DNA from: Alitibacter langaaensis DSM 22999
Lineage (GTDB): Bacteria; Pseudomonadota; Gammaproteobacteria; Enterobacterales; Pasteurellaceae
Direction of reading: 5' to 3'
Length of the DNA stretch: 64,000 bases
NCBI RefSeq assembly: GCF_003096995.1
Contig: NZ_QENU01000001.1
Span: 124,001 to 188,000 of the forward strand
Shown here: piece after piece, positions 10,024 through 19,621 of the stretch
How positions within the stretch are numbered: the first letter of the stretch is position 1
Layout of the letters: each line of letters starts with the position of its first letter
The notes under the pieces: generated by a model
What the model was told of the DNA's origin: nothing
Seen by the model: only the letters and a program-made list of their open reading frames with translations
Databases searched by the model: none
Position numbers and translations under genes: made by a program

Positions 10024-11044
10024 TTTCGGGAAGTTCTCGCAATCTTGCGGCGGCTTGCTCTGCGGTTAAATCTCGTTGGCTTTCACCGAGCATTTCATAG
10101 CCCACCATAAATTTCCGCACTGTGGCTGAACGCAAGAGCGGTGGATAGAAATGAGCGTGAAGCTGCCAATGATCATTATTTTCGCCATTAAATGGCGCGC
10201 CATGAAAACCCATAGAATAGGGGAAACTGGTTTCAAACAGATTGTCGTATTTTGTGGTTAATTTTTTCAAAGCGAGCGCTAAATCTTGGCTTTGTTCTGC
10301 GGTTAATTCCGTTAATCTTTTCACTTGGGATTTTTTCGGCAACAACAATGTTTCAAATGGCCACACCGCCCAATAAGGCACCACTGCAAGCCAATGTTCT
10401 GTTTCCACCACAATTCGCTCTTTGAGCGCTAATTCGCGTTGCGCATAATCTAATAACATCACGGATTGGTGTTCAGCAAAGTAACGGCGTTGGCTTTGAT
10501 CTTCCTTGGCAACTTCATTCGGTAAAAAACTGTTCGCCCAAATTTGACCATGAGGGTGCGGATTGGAACAGCCCATCGCCGCGCCTTTGTTTTCAAAAAT
10601 TTGTACCCATTGGTATTTTTCTCCTAATTCATTGAGCTGCTGTTGCCATACTTTTACCACTTCTGCAATTTCTTCTACCGTCAGTAACGGCAAGGTTTTG
10701 CTGTGATCGGGCGAAAAACAAATCACGCGACTTTCCCCCTGTGCAAGTGCGGTCTGAAAGAGCGGATCTTTGCTTTCTGCTGGTGCTGGTGTGTCTTGTA
10801 ATAACGCTGAAAAATCATTTTTAAACACATAAGGTTTTTGATAATCAGGATTTGGCTCGCCCGTAATGCGTTTATTTCTTGGGCAAAGATAACAATTGGG
10901 ATTGTGAGTCGGTTTTTGTTCTTCGGCCACTTTTTCTTGCTGACCTTGCCATGGACGTTTTGCACGATGTGGCGACACCAAAACCCATTGGCCTGTCAAT
11001 GGGTTATAACGGCGATGAGGGTGTTCTGTTGGATCAAACGGCAT
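10001..11044 (-). CDS. galT: Galactose-1-phosphate uridylyltransferase GalT
   Basis: 347 residues. HIT-fold enzyme with the active-site HPH in [12 protein letters not shown] (about 159-170, nucleophile His at about 165) and a Cys pair CYLC at about 51-54 for structural metal. It exchanges UMP between UDP-glucose and galactose-1-phosphate. First gene of the minus-strand gal operon; the 231-bp divergent spacer to the repressor gene carries two GalR-type operators and a CRP site. The last codons derive from a 13-bp duplication. galE is not in this window. Confidence 0.96.
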   Translation of the reverse strand: MPFDPTEHPHRRYNPLTGQWVLVSPHRAKRPWQGQQEKVAEEQKPTHNPNCYLCPRNKRITGEPNPDYQKPYVFKNDFSALLQDTPAPAESKDPLFQTALAQGESRVICFSPDHSKTLPLLTVEEIAEVVKVWQQQLNELGEKYQWVQIFENKGAAMGCSNPHPHGQIWANSFLPNEVAKEDQSQRRYFAEHQSVMLLDYAQRELALKERIVVETEHWLAVVPYWAVWPFETLLLPKKSQVKRLTELTAEQSQDLALALKKLTTKYDNLFETSFPYSMGFHGAPFNGENNDHWQLHAHFYPPLLRSATVRKFMVGYEMLGESQRDLTAEQAAARLRELPETHYKNTL

Positions 11045-11067
11045 AGGTTTTACCTCACAAAATCAAT

Positions 11068-11083
11068 TTGGAAACGATTACAA
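11068..11083. promoter_or_regulatory. GalR/GalS-type operator 1
   Basis: TTGGAAACGATTACAA fits the gal operator pattern (GTGKAANCGNTTNCAC) with the central NCGN and flanking AA/TT intact. It is 24 bp from the galT start. Confidence 0.75.
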
Positions 11084-11124
11084 AACTATTATGAGACATG
11101 TTGCCATAAGCGCCTTGAATATTC

Positions 11125-11140
11125 TGTGAACAAGATCACA
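11125..11140. promoter_or_regulatory. CRP (cAMP receptor) site, gal divergent region
   Basis: Perfect TGTGA-N6-TCACA between the two gal operators, as expected for a catabolite-controlled sugar operon. Confidence 0.85.
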
Positions 11141-11199
11141 AAACAAGGATTTATCCGACTAAAATTGCCATTATTTTGTGAGCTTAATCATATTTTTTA

Positions 11200-11215
11200 A
11201 CGTAACCGTTTTCAA
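11200..11215. promoter_or_regulatory. GalR/GalS-type operator 2
   Basis: ACGTAACCGTTTTCAA matches the gal operator core (TAANCGNTT). Its centre is 132 bp from that of operator 1, with the CRP site in between. Confidence 0.65.
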
Positions 11216-11275
11216 AATGCCATTACTTATTTTATGATAAGCAGTAGTAAAAGGATAAGAGAGAAGAGGGAAACA

Positions 11276-12277
11276 ATGATTACGATTCGAGATGTTGCCA
11301 AGCAGGCTGGCGTATCTGTGGCGACCGTTTCTCGTGTATTAAATAACGCTTCTTCCAGCGAAAAAGCACGTTTAGCGGTGCAAAGTGCGGTGAAAAAATT
11401 AGGTTATTCACCCAATGCCAATGCTCAGGCCTTGGCATCACAAAATACCGATACTATCGGAGTGGTGGTCACCGATGTGACGGATTCGTTTTTTGCCATT
11501 TTAGTGAAGGCTGTAGATCAAGTTGCGGCTGAATATGGAAAGAATATTTTGATTGGCATTGGTTATCATCATATAGAAAAAGAACGCAATGCTATTGAAA
11601 CCCTATTGCGTAAGCGTTGCAGTTGTTTGGTTGTGCATTCCAAAGCCTTGAGCGATGAAGAATTAAAAAATTACTTAGACCAAGTGCCTGGAATGGTGAT
11701 TATCAATCGTAGCATTGCTGGCTATGAACACCGTTGTGTCAGCTTGGATAACCAGCGTGGCACTTTTCTTGCTACTGAAACGCTGATAAAACTTGGACAT
11801 AAAAAAATTGGCTATATTGGCTCCAACCATTTAATTAACGATGAGGTTGAGAGAAAACAAGGATATTTAACCGCACTTTCACAATATGGATTGCCGATTA
11901 TTGATGACGCCAGCATTCAAAATTCCCCAGATTTTGAAGGTGGGGAGGCGGCTATGGTGGATTTGCTCAGTTATCATTCAGATTTAACCGCCGTTGTCGC
12001 TTATAACGATAATATGGCTGCGGGAGCGTTATCCGTGTTGCACGAAAACAATATTAACGTGCCTCGCCAGTTTTCGGTGATTGGTTTTGATGATATGCCG
12101 ATTGCCCGTCATATTGTGCCTAAACTGACGACAATTCGTTATCCTATTGATTTAATGGCAAATTATGCCGCGAAATTGGCGTTGAGCTTGGTGAATGAAA
12201 ATGTTGATACGCCAATTCATACGCAATTTAATCCAACGGTGGTGCGCCGTTTTTCAACAGATATTTGTATAAAATAG
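11276..12277 (+). CDS. galS: LacI-family galactose repressor (GalR/GalS)
   Basis: 333 residues from the chosen ATG at 11276 ([15 protein letters not shown], with GAGGGAAA ribosome site); an upstream in-frame start adds 14 unlikely residues. N-terminal LacI helix-turn-helix (about 2-24) with the hinge helix region, then a periplasmic-binding-protein-like sugar domain. The segment [18 protein letters not shown] and the [14 protein letters not shown] region match GalS. It should bind the operators found on both sides (11068, 11200, 12283) and respond to galactose. It is divergent from galTKM and runs toward mglBAC, so it probably controls both. Confidence 0.92.
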   Translation: MITIRDVAKQAGVSVATVSRVLNNASSSEKARLAVQSAVKKLGYSPNANAQALASQNTDTIGVVVTDVTDSFFAILVKAVDQVAAEYGKNILIGIGYHHIEKERNAIETLLRKRCSCLVVHSKALSDEELKNYLDQVPGMVIINRSIAGYEHRCVSLDNQRGTFLATETLIKLGHKKIGYIGSNHLINDEVERKQGYLTALSQYGLPIIDDASIQNSPDFEGGEAAMVDLLSYHSDLTAVVAYNDNMAAGALSVLHENNINVPRQFSVIGFDDMPIARHIVPKLTTIRYPIDLMANYAAKLALSLVNENVDTPIHTQFNPTVVRRFSTDICIK

Positions 12278-12282
12278 TTTTT

Positions 12283-12298
12283 TTGTAATCGTTTCCAT
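12283..12298. promoter_or_regulatory. GalR/GalS-type operator upstream of mglB
   Basis: TTGTAATCGTTTCCAT has the same core as the operators upstream of galT. It begins 6 bp after the repressor's stop codon. Confidence 0.75.
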
Positions 12299-12312
12299 GA
12301 AATTTTCATAAT

Positions 12313-12353
12313 TGTGAATGGGATCACAGAATTCGCGCAAAAAATATTATATC
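12313..12353 (+). promoter_or_regulatory. mglB promoter with CRP site
   Basis: Perfect TGTGA-N6-TCACA at 12313-12328. An A/T-rich -10 candidate (TATTAT 12345-12350, or TATATC 12348-12353) places the CRP centre near -37 to -41, consistent with a class II activated promoter. Confidence 0.75.
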
Positions 12354-12404
12354 TTAGCCACAATTACTTGATGTGTAGGTAATGCGATAAGGCTATAGGA
12401 GTTA

Positions 12405-12432
12405 TTCTCTTACTTCTCTTATAGTTCTCTTA
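12405..12432 (+). repeat. Three TTCTCTTA copies in the mglB leader
   Basis: Exact TTCTCTTA at 12405-12412, 12414-12421 and 12425-12432, just before the mglB ribosome site. Confidence 0.6.
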
Positions 12433-12450
12433 ACTAGAAGGAATATCATT

Positions 12451-13437
12451 ATGAAAAAATTAGTATTAAGTGCGGTGGGTTTAGCTGTTGTTTTAGGTTC
12501 TAGCGTGGCGCAAGCGGAAACACGCATTGGTGTAACCATTTACAAATACGATGATAATTTCATGTCATTAATGCGTAAAGAAATCGATAAAGAAGCCGCG
12601 AATTTCAGCGATATTAAATTATTAATGAATGACTCTCAGAATGCACAATCTGTACAAAATGACCAAGTGGATGTATTAATTTCTAAAGGCGTGAAAGCCT
12701 TAGCCATTAATTTGGTTGACCCTTCAGCTTATCGAACCATTATTCAAAAAGCGAAAGGCGATGATTTGCCTATCGTTTTCTTCAACAAAGATCCAGGTCA
12801 AAAAGCCCTTGATAGCTATGACAAAGCCTATTATGTGGGAACAGATCCTAAAGAATCTGGCTTAATTCAAGGCGATTTAATCGCAAAACAATGGGCTGCA
12901 CATCCAGAATATGATTTAAATAAAGACGGCAAAATTCAATATGCTTTATTGAAAGGTGAACCCGGTCACCCAGACGCTGAAGCGCGTAGTAAATATGTCA
13001 TCGAGCAATTAAATGCGAAAGGTATCCCAACCGAAGAAATCTTTATTGATACAGGAATGTGGGATGCGGCAATGGCGAAAGATAAAACCGATGCATGGTT
13101 ATCTAGCGCGCGTGCAAAAGATATTGAAGTGATTATTTCTAACAACGATGGTATGGCGTTGGGCGCACTAGAAGCCACTAAAGCCCACGGCAAAAAATTA
13201 CCAATTTTTGGTGTGGATGCTTTGCCTGAAGCGTTGCAATTAGTCAAAAAAGGCGAGTTGGCAGGCACCGTGCTTAACGATGGTGTAAACCAAGGTAAAG
13301 CCGTGGTGCAATTGGCTAACAACCTTGCTCACGACAAACCTGCAACCGAAGGCACGAACTGGAAATTAGATAATAAAGTGGTTCGCATTCCTTATGTAGG
13401 CGTGGATAAAGATAATTTAAGCGAATTTTTAAAATAA
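12451..13437 (+). CDS. mglB: Galactose/methyl-galactoside binding protein MglB
   Basis: 328 residues. A classic Sec signal peptide with cleavage after AQA at about residue 22 leaves a mature protein starting [13 protein letters not shown]. The calcium-binding loop of galactose-binding proteins is visible as DLNKDGKIQ (about 156-164), and [10 protein letters not shown] lines the sugar pocket. MglB captures galactose/glucose in the periplasm for MglAC. GAAGGAA ribosome site. First gene of mglBAC; a hairpin after it probably lowers expression of mglA and mglC relative to mglB. Confidence 0.97.
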   Translation: MKKLVLSAVGLAVVLGSSVAQAETRIGVTIYKYDDNFMSLMRKEIDKEAANFSDIKLLMNDSQNAQSVQNDQVDVLISKGVKALAINLVDPSAYRTIIQKAKGDDLPIVFFNKDPGQKALDSYDKAYYVGTDPKESGLIQGDLIAKQWAAHPEYDLNKDGKIQYALLKGEPGHPDAEARSKYVIEQLNAKGIPTEEIFIDTGMWDAAMAKDKTDAWLSSARAKDIEVIISNNDGMALGALEATKAHGKKLPIFGVDALPEALQLVKKGELAGTVLNDGVNQGKAVVQLANNLAHDKPATEGTNWKLDNKVVRIPYVGVDKDNLSEFLK

Positions 13438-13459
13438 TTAACCGCACTTAACGCCAATC

Positions 13460-13488
13460 AGGGGCGTAAACTACGCCCCTTTTGTTTT
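13460..13488 (+). terminator. Hairpin between mglB and mglA
   Basis: AGGGGCGTA (13460-13468) pairs with TACGCCCCT (13472-13480) around a 3-nt loop, then TTTGTTTT. Such mglB-distal hairpins either terminate part of the transcripts or protect mglB mRNA. Confidence 0.75.
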
Positions 13489-13529
13489 ACTCAAATTCTT
13501 TTTATTTCATTCTATCTGTGAGGTGATGT

Positions 13530-15038
13530 ATGTCAGCACCAGTTCAAGAAGTGCTACTCACAATGACAAATGTTAGCAAGTCATTTCCGGGTGTCAAAGC
13601 ACTAGACAAAGCTAATTTAACAGTAAAATCTCATTCTGTTCATGCGCTGATGGGCGAAAATGGTGCAGGAAAATCAACCTTACTAAAATGCCTTTTTGGT
13701 ATTTATGCCAAAGACGAAGGGGATATTTTATTTTTAGGCAAACCCGTCAACTTCAAAACATCGAAAGAAGCGCTCGAAAACGGGATTTCGATGGTGCATC
13801 AAGAATTAAACTTGGTTCGCCAACGTAGCGTTATGGATAACCTTTGGCTAGGGCGTTATCCGCTCAAAGGGATTTTTGTGGATCACGGCAAAATGTATCG
13901 TGATACAAAAGCGATTTTTGATGAATTAGAAATTAATGTCGATCCCAAAGAAAAAGTGGCTAATTTATCCGTTTCACAAATGCAAATGATTGAAATCGCA
14001 AAGGCTTTTTCTTATAACGCCAAAATTGTGATCATGGACGAGCCCACTTCTTCCCTTTCTGAAAAAGAAGTGGATCATTTATTTAAAATCATCGAAAAAT
14101 TAAAAGAACGCGGCTGTGGCATTATCTACATTTCCCACAAAATGGATGAAATTTTCAAAATTTGTGATGAAATTACCATTTTGCGTGATGGTCAATGGAT
14201 TAACACCGTTGCCACTAAAGACACCTCAATGGACGGTGTGGTGTCAATGATGGTGGGGCGTGAGCTGACTCAACGTTTCCCAGAACGCACGAATGTGCCG
14301 AAAGAAACCATCTTAACTGTGGAAAATTTGACCGCACTTAACCAACCTTCTATTCAAGATGTGAGCTTTGATTTACGCAAAGGCGAAGTGCTCGGCATCG
14401 CAGGTTTAGTGGGGGCAAAACGTACAGATATTGTCGAAACCATTTTCGGCGTGCGTGAGAAAAAATCGGGAACGATCAAATTAAATGGCAAAACTGTGGA
14501 AAATCACACCGCACTTGAAGCCATTAATAATGGTTTTGCCTTGGTTACCGAAGAACGCCGTAGTACGGGGATTTATGCCAACTTAAGCATTGAATTCAAT
14601 TCTCTCGTTTCCAATATGAAATCCTATTTAAACCGTTTTGGTCTATTAAGTAGCAAAAAAATGCGCAGCGATACTCAATGGGTGATTGATGCAATGAACG
14701 TGAAAACCCCATCGCACGGCACGAGCATTGGGTCGCTTTCTGGCGGAAACCAGCAAAAAGTTATTATTGGCCGTTGGTTATTAACTCAGCCCGAAATTCT
14801 TATGCTAGATGAGCCAACACGTGGTATCGATATTGGTGCAAAATTTGAAATTTATCAGCTCATTATGGAATTAGCGAAAAAAGATAAAGGTATCATTATT
14901 ATTTCATCGGAAATGCCAGAATTGCTTGGCACGACAGACCGAATTTTAGTGATGAGTAATGGGCGCGTGGCAGGAATAGTGGAAACCGCAAAAACCAGCC
15001 AAGAAGAAATTTTACAACTTGCGGCAAAATATCTATAA
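13530..15038 (+). CDS. mglA: Galactose/methyl-galactoside ABC transporter ATPase MglA
   Basis: 502 residues with two ABC cassettes, as in sugar-type transporters. The first has Walker A GENGAGKS (about 43-49), LSVSQMQM as its signature and Walker [11 protein letters not shown]. The second has a degenerate Walker A region (GLVGAKRTD), signature LSGGNQQK and [11 protein letters not shown]. It powers galactose import through MglC. GAGGTGAT ribosome site; 26 bp separate it from mglC. An uptake signal lies inside the coding sequence. Confidence 0.97.
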   Translation: MSAPVQEVLLTMTNVSKSFPGVKALDKANLTVKSHSVHALMGENGAGKSTLLKCLFGIYAKDEGDILFLGKPVNFKTSKEALENGISMVHQELNLVRQRSVMDNLWLGRYPLKGIFVDHGKMYRDTKAIFDELEINVDPKEKVANLSVSQMQMIEIAKAFSYNAKIVIMDEPTSSLSEKEVDHLFKIIEKLKERGCGIIYISHKMDEIFKICDEITILRDGQWINTVATKDTSMDGVVSMMVGRELTQRFPERTNVPKETILTVENLTALNQPSIQDVSFDLRKGEVLGIAGLVGAKRTDIVETIFGVREKKSGTIKLNGKTVENHTALEAINNGFALVTEERRSTGIYANLSIEFNSLVSNMKSYLNRFGLLSSKKMRSDTQWVIDAMNVKTPSHGTSIGSLSGGNQQKVIIGRWLLTQPEILMLDEPTRGIDIGAKFEIYQLIMELAKKDKGIIIISSEMPELLGTTDRILVMSNGRVAGIVETAKTSQEEILQLAAKYL

Positions 15039-15064
15039 AAGTTTTATCAGAGAAGGAACGTATT

Positions 15065-16075
15065 ATGTCTGCCTTAAAACAAAACAAATCTTTGGATTTT
15101 CTTAAACAAAATGCGATTTATTTTGTACTTTTGATCCTACTTGTGGTGATTATTGCACAGGATCCAAGTTTCCTCAGTTTAACCAATTTTAGTAACATTC
15201 TCACTCAATCTTCCGTGCGTTTAATTATCGCCTTAGGGGTAGCAGGTTTGCTGGTGACACAAGGTACGGACTTGTCTGCAGGGCGCCAAGTGGGGTTAGC
15301 CGCGGTAATTGCTGCAAGTATGTTGCAAGCCATGGATAATATGAACCGTGTTTTCCCTGAATTGGGCGAGATTCCCATTCCCGTGGTGATTTTAGCGGTT
15401 TGTGCAGTTGGCGCAGTGATCGGCTTAGTCAACGGTTTTGTCATCGCTTGCCTAAATGTCACGCCATTTATCGCTACAATGGGGACAATGATTATCGTAT
15501 ATGGTATCAACTCACTTTACTATGATGCCGTAGGCGGCTCGCCAATCGCAGGTTTCAGCGACAATTTCTCTGAATTTGCCCAAGGTTTCTTCCGTATCGG
15601 TGGATTTAAACTTTCATTCATCACTATTTATGCCGCAATTGCCGCATTCTTAGTGTGGGTGATGTGGAACAAAACCCGTTTTGGTAAAAACATTTTCGCT
15701 ATCGGCGGCAACCCTGAAGCAGCAAAAGTATCGGGCGTAAACGTGACACGCAATTTAGTGGTGATCTATATGATTGCAGGTATGTTCTACGCTTTCGGCG
15801 GGATGTTAGAAGCTGGACGTATCGGCTCTGCCACCAATAACCTTGGATTTATGTACGAACTTGATGCCATTGCGGCTTGCGTGGTCGGTGGCGTATCTTT
15901 CGCTGGTGGCGTGGGAACGGTTATCGGTGTGATCACAGGGGTTATCATCTTCACCGTCATCAACTATGGTTTAACCTACATCGGTGTAAATCCATATTGG
16001 CAATATATTATTAAAGGTTCAATCATTATCTTAGCGGTTGCGATTGATAGTTTAAAATATGCGAAGAAAAAATAG
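15065..16075 (+). CDS. mglC: Galactose/methyl-galactoside ABC permease MglC
   Basis: 336 residues, inner-membrane permease of the BPD_transp_2 (ribose/galactose) family with about eight to ten membrane segments. The recognisable segments are VTQGTDLSAGRQVGLAA near the N-terminal third and GNPEAAKVSGVNV, the loop that contacts the ATPase. It forms the MglB-MglA-MglC importer. The coding region ends just before an uptake-signal terminator, closing the mgl operon. Confidence 0.97.
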   Translation: MSALKQNKSLDFLKQNAIYFVLLILLVVIIAQDPSFLSLTNFSNILTQSSVRLIIALGVAGLLVTQGTDLSAGRQVGLAAVIAASMLQAMDNMNRVFPELGEIPIPVVILAVCAVGAVIGLVNGFVIACLNVTPFIATMGTMIIVYGINSLYYDAVGGSPIAGFSDNFSEFAQGFFRIGGFKLSFITIYAAIAAFLVWVMWNKTRFGKNIFAIGGNPEAAKVSGVNVTRNLVVIYMIAGMFYAFGGMLEAGRIGSATNNLGFMYELDAIAACVVGGVSFAGGVGTVIGVITGVIIFTVINYGLTYIGVNPYWQYIIKGSIIILAVAIDSLKYAKKK

Positions 16076-16092
16076 CTAAACTCAGAAAAAAA

Positions 16093-16127
16093 CGACCGCA
16101 CTTACAACAAAAGTGCGGTCATTTTTT
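16093..16127 (+). terminator. mgl operon uptake-signal terminator
   Basis: GACCGCACTT (16094-16103) pairs with AAGTGCGGTC (16111-16120), followed by a T run (16122-16128). Confidence 0.85.
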
Positions 16128-16334
16128 TGAAAATTTTATCGTTAATAGTAAAAACGTGTCTTTTCCAATGGATGACAAATTTTTAACCACTCGTTTTTAA
16201 TTGAAATCATAAACGCTCTGACAATACTCAAAATAAGTAGATTTCTTCTTTTGAGCACAGCGCCCACTACTATTTCAGCATTAAATGACGTATAATTCCG
16301 CAAATTTATCGGAAAAACATTAAAGGATAATATT

Positions 16335-16787
16335 GTGACTACAGAAACAAGAACGGCAAAAATTATAGAAGCCAAAGAAATTATGACGCTTTTACCACAT
16401 CGTTACCCATTCTTATTAGTGGATCGCGTAGTGGATTTTCAAGAAGGCGAATGGTTAAAAGCGATCAAAAATATTAGCGTAAACGAACCTTGTTTTACTG
16501 GTCATTTTCCAGAAGTCCCAATTTTACCTGGTGTTTTAATTCTTGAAGCCTTGGCTCAATCAATGGGCATTTTGGCATTCAAAACCCATGAAATTCAAGG
16601 TGGTGAATTATTCTATTTTGCTGGAATTGATGACGCGCGTTTCAAACGTCCTGTCTTGCCAGGGGATCAAATGGAATTATATGTTGAAGTTATCAAGGAA
16701 CGCCGTGGTATCACATCTTTCACCGGCATTGCTCGCGTTAATGGCGAAGTGGCTTGTGAAGCAAAATTAATGTGCGCGCGTAGATAA
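16335..16787 (+). CDS. fabZ: 3-hydroxyacyl-ACP dehydratase FabZ
   Basis: 150 residues, hot-dog fold. It has [12 protein letters not shown] (about 21-32), catalytic His57 in [11 protein letters not shown] and catalytic Glu71 in LEALAQSMG. It removes water from 3-hydroxyacyl-ACP in fatty-acid elongation, competing with LpxA for hydroxymyristoyl-ACP. Start is GTG at 16335 with an AAAGGATAA ribosome site; a TATAAT at 16291-16296 is a plausible -10. fabZ-lpxA-lpxB-rnhB is the usual cluster, but lpxD is not upstream here. Confidence 0.96.
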   Translation: MTTETRTAKIIEAKEIMTLLPHRYPFLLVDRVVDFQEGEWLKAIKNISVNEPCFTGHFPEVPILPGVLILEALAQSMGILAFKTHEIQGGELFYFAGIDDARFKRPVLPGDQMELYVEVIKERRGITSFTGIARVNGEVACEAKLMCARR

Positions 16788-16821
16788 TATTTCGTCATAA
16801 CTAAATATTTCGTAATAACAA
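16786..16821 (+). repeat. 18-bp tandem duplication between fabZ and lpxA
   Basis: AATATTTCGTCATAACTA (16786-16803) is followed directly by AATATTTCGTAATAACAA (16804-16821); the first copy begins at the fabZ stop codon and the second ends just before the lpxA ribosome site. Confidence 0.75.
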
Positions 16822-16837
16822 GGAAAAGGGGCAAAAT

Positions 16838-17626
16838 ATGATTCACCCTACAGCAAAAATTCATCCATCTTCCATTATTGAAGAGGGCGCAATCATCGGC
16901 GAAAACGTGGTGATTGGTCCATTCTGCATCGTAGAAAAAGAGAGTCAAATTGGCAAAGGCACCGTTTTGCATTCTCACGTTGTGGTGCGTGGTGTAACGA
17001 AAATTGGTGAAGATAACCAAATTTTCCAAGGCGCAAGCATTGGCGAAGTGAACCAAGATCTAAAATATCAAGGTGAACCAACAAAAACGATTATTGGTGA
17101 TCGCAACCGTATTCGTGAAAATGTCACGATTCATCGTGGCACCGTGCAAGGCGGCGGAGTCACCCGTGTGGGCGATGACAATCTCTTTATGGTGAATGCG
17201 CATATTGCCCACGATTGCCAAATTAAAAACCGTTGTATCTTAGCAAACAATGCTACCTTGGCGGGTCATGTTGAATTAGATGATTTCGTGATCGTTGGCG
17301 GCATGTCTGCGATCCATCAATTTGTGATTGTTGGGGCGCATGTAATGTTAGGCGGCGGTTCAATGGTGAGTCAAGACGTTCCCCCTTATGTAATGGCGCA
17401 AGGCAATCATGCGCGCCCATTTGGCGTTAATCTTGAAGGCTTAAAACGCCGCGGTTTTGATAAACCGACTTTGCATGCCATTCGCAATGTGTACAAATTA
17501 TTGTATCGCAGTGAAAAAACCTTAGATGAAGTGATGCCAGAGATTGAGCATTATGCGAAAACAGAAGCCGCAATCAGTTTCTTCTTAGATTTCTTCAAAC
17601 GTTCAACGCGTGGAATTATTCGTTAA
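16838..17626 (+). CDS. lpxA: UDP-GlcNAc 3-O-acyltransferase LpxA
   Basis: 262 residues, exactly the family size. Left-handed beta-helix from hexapeptide repeats, with catalytic His125 in AHIAHDCQI and the C-terminal helical domain. It starts lipid A synthesis by transferring 3-hydroxyacyl from ACP to UDP-GlcNAc. GGAAAAGGGG ribosome site. The 116-bp spacer to lpxB contains an uptake-signal terminator, unlike E. coli where lpxA and lpxB are tightly joined. Confidence 0.97.
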   Translation: MIHPTAKIHPSSIIEEGAIIGENVVIGPFCIVEKESQIGKGTVLHSHVVVRGVTKIGEDNQIFQGASIGEVNQDLKYQGEPTKTIIGDRNRIRENVTIHRGTVQGGGVTRVGDDNLFMVNAHIAHDCQIKNRCILANNATLAGHVELDDFVIVGGMSAIHQFVIVGAHVMLGGGSMVSQDVPPYVMAQGNHARPFGVNLEGLKRRGFDKPTLHAIRNVYKLLYRSEKTLDEVMPEIEHYAKTEAAISFFLDFFKRSTRGIIR

Positions 17627-17697
17627 TTTTAGTGAGTAACGCCGAGAACCGTTTAGCTCAGCAGCGCCTATTTCAATAGGCAAAATTATCGTGGAAC

Positions 17698-17732
17698 TGA
17701 CCGCACTTCTTCCAAAAGTGCGGTCATTTTTT
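17698..17732 (+). terminator. Uptake-signal terminator between lpxA and lpxB
   Basis: TGACCGCACTT (17698-17708) pairs with AAGTGCGGTCA (17716-17726), followed by TTTTTT. lpxB begins only 11 bp later. Confidence 0.8.
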
Positions 17733-17742
17733 AGGAAGTTTT

Positions 17743-18918
17743 ATGGAAAAAATAACACAAACCAGCCCAACAATTGCCATCGTGGCAGGCGAAGTGTCTG
17801 GCGATATTCTTGGCGCGGGTTTAATTCGTGCTTTAAAACAAACCTATCCTAACGCGCGTTTTGTGGGAATTGCTGGGCAGAAAATGCTAGCGGAAGGCTG
17901 TGAAACACTCGTCGATATGGAAGAAATTGCGGTGATGGGGCTGGTGGAAATTCTAAAACATTTGCCGCGTTTGTTGAAAATCCGCAAACAGCTTGTTCAG
18001 CATTTTTTACAACAAAAGCCCGATATTTTTATCGGCATTGATTCGCCCGAATTTAATCTTTATGTGGAAGACAAACTCAAAGCCGCAGGCGTTAAAACCA
18101 TTCATTATGTGAGCCCAAGTGTGTGGGCGTGGCGACAAAATCGTATCCATAAAATTGCGCGAGCCACTGATTTGGTGCTTGCTTTTCTTCCTTTTGAAAA
18201 AGCCTTTTATGACAAATTTAATGTGCCTTGCCGTTTTGTGGGGCACACGATGGCGGATGCAATTCCATTACAACCCAATAAAGCAGAAGCCTATCAGCAG
18301 CTAGGGTTGCCAAGCGATCAGCGTTATGTGGCGATTTTAGTTGGCAGCCGTGGCGCAGAAGTGGAAATGCTGGCGGAACAGTTTTTAAAAACTGCCGAAT
18401 TATTAAAAGCGCAATACCCAGATTTAAAATTCTTAGTGCCTTTAGTCAATGCCAAGCGCCGTACTCAATTTGAACAAATTCGAGCCCAAACGGCGTTGAA
18501 CTTAGCGGATGACGATCTCATTTTGCTTGATGGCAACGCGCGTCAAGCTATGATCATTGCGGACGCAACCTTGCTTGCGTCGGGAACAGCAGCGTTGGAA
18601 TGTATGCTCTGCAAATCGCCGATGGTGGTGGGCTATCGTATGAAACCTTTCACTTATTGGCTGGCAAAACGTTTAGTCAAAAGCCCTTATGTTTCGTTGC
18701 CTAATTTATTGGCGAATGAAATGCTAGTGCCCGAAATGTTGCAAGAAGAATGCGAACCCGCCAAATTAGCGGAACAAATGGCGCGTTATTTGGGCGAAAG
18801 TGCGGTCAAAAATCGACAAGTTTTGATCGAACGCTTTACAGAGCTTCATCAAATGGTGCGCAAAAACGCAGATGAACAAGCGGCCCAAGCTGTGATTGAT
18901 ATGCTAGAAAGGCGCTAG
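17743..18918 (+). CDS. lpxB: Lipid-A-disaccharide synthase LpxB
   Basis: 391 residues, GT19 glycosyltransferase. N-terminal [14 protein letters not shown], then [11 protein letters not shown]-type motif ([15 protein letters not shown]) and the [11 protein letters not shown] nucleotide-binding segment. It joins UDP-diacyl-GlcN and lipid X into the tetra-acyl disaccharide at the inner membrane. AGGAAG ribosome site. Expression must come either from readthrough of the terminator just upstream or from a promoter I could not place. Confidence 0.97.
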   Translation: MEKITQTSPTIAIVAGEVSGDILGAGLIRALKQTYPNARFVGIAGQKMLAEGCETLVDMEEIAVMGLVEILKHLPRLLKIRKQLVQHFLQQKPDIFIGIDSPEFNLYVEDKLKAAGVKTIHYVSPSVWAWRQNRIHKIARATDLVLAFLPFEKAFYDKFNVPCRFVGHTMADAIPLQPNKAEAYQQLGLPSDQRYVAILVGSRGAEVEMLAEQFLKTAELLKAQYPDLKFLVPLVNAKRRTQFEQIRAQTALNLADDDLILLDGNARQAMIIADATLLASGTAALECMLCKSPMVVGYRMKPFTYWLAKRLVKSPYVSLPNLLANEMLVPEMLQEECEPAKLAEQMARYLGESAVKNRQVLIERFTELHQMVRKNADEQAAQAVIDMLERR

Positions 18919-19001
18919 AGTTTGCTGACATAAACGGCTATTAAGTCTTGATTTCAGCCTAATAACAGCGGCTCTCCAATAATGTTATTGATAAGGAAAA
19001 T

Positions 19002-19604
19002 ATGACAACAAATTTTGAATATCCTAAAGGCATTGAACTGATTGCTGGTGTCGATGAAGTCGGGCGTGGTCCGTTGGTGGGCGCGGTGGTTACCGCTGCG
19101 GTGATTTTAGACCCGAATAACCCCATTGAAGGATTGGCGGATAGCAAAAAATTGAGCGAGAAAAAACGCGTTGCCCTTGCAGAAGAAATTAAGCAAAAAG
19201 CATTGGCTTGGGCGTTGGGAAGAGCAGAACCCGAAGAAATTGATCAGCTGAATATTTTGCACGCCACAATGCTTGCGATGCAGCGCGCGGTAAAATCTTT
19301 AAAAATTCGACCGCACTTTGTGTTGGTGGACGGTAATCGCATTCCCAAACTGGATATGCCAGCGCAAGCGGTGGTGAAAGGCGATAGTTTAGTGGCTGAA
19401 ATTAGTGCCGCCTCTATTTTAGCCAAAGTGGCGCGGGATCAAGAAATGTACGAATTAGATCAACAGTATCCACAATATGAATTTGCGAAACACAAAGGTT
19501 ATCCAACAAAAGTGCATTTAGAAAAATTACATGAATTTGGCGCACTGCCACAACATCGCCGCAGTTTTGCCCCGGTGCGCAAAGCCCTCGAGCATAAGGA
19601 ATAA
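19002..19604 (+). CDS. rnhB: Ribonuclease HII
   Basis: 200 residues. Type 2 RNase H with the catalytic Asp-Glu pair in [12 protein letters not shown] (about 17-18), the Asp of VLVDGNRIP and the fourth acid in AKVARDQEM. It removes RNA primers and single ribonucleotides from DNA. It follows lpxB as in many gammaproteobacteria. Its last codons (CATAAGGAATAA) are repeated 13 bp later to form the ribosome site of the next gene, 17 bp downstream. Confidence 0.97.
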   Translation: MTTNFEYPKGIELIAGVDEVGRGPLVGAVVTAAVILDPNNPIEGLADSKKLSEKKRVALAEEIKQKALAWALGRAEPEEIDQLNILHATMLAMQRAVKSLKIRPHFVLVDGNRIPKLDMPAQAVVKGDSLVAEISAASILAKVARDQEMYELDQQYPQYEFAKHKGYPTKVHLEKLHEFGALPQHRRSFAPVRKALEHKE

Positions 19605-19614
19605 ACATAAGGAA
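19593..19614 (+). repeat. 13-bp-period repeat joining rnhB end and next ribosome site
   Basis: CATAAGGAA at 19593-19601 (rnhB codons and stop) recurs at 19606-19614, where its AAGGAA serves as the ribosome site of the downstream transporter gene. Confidence 0.65.
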
Positions 19615-19621
19615 AATCCCA

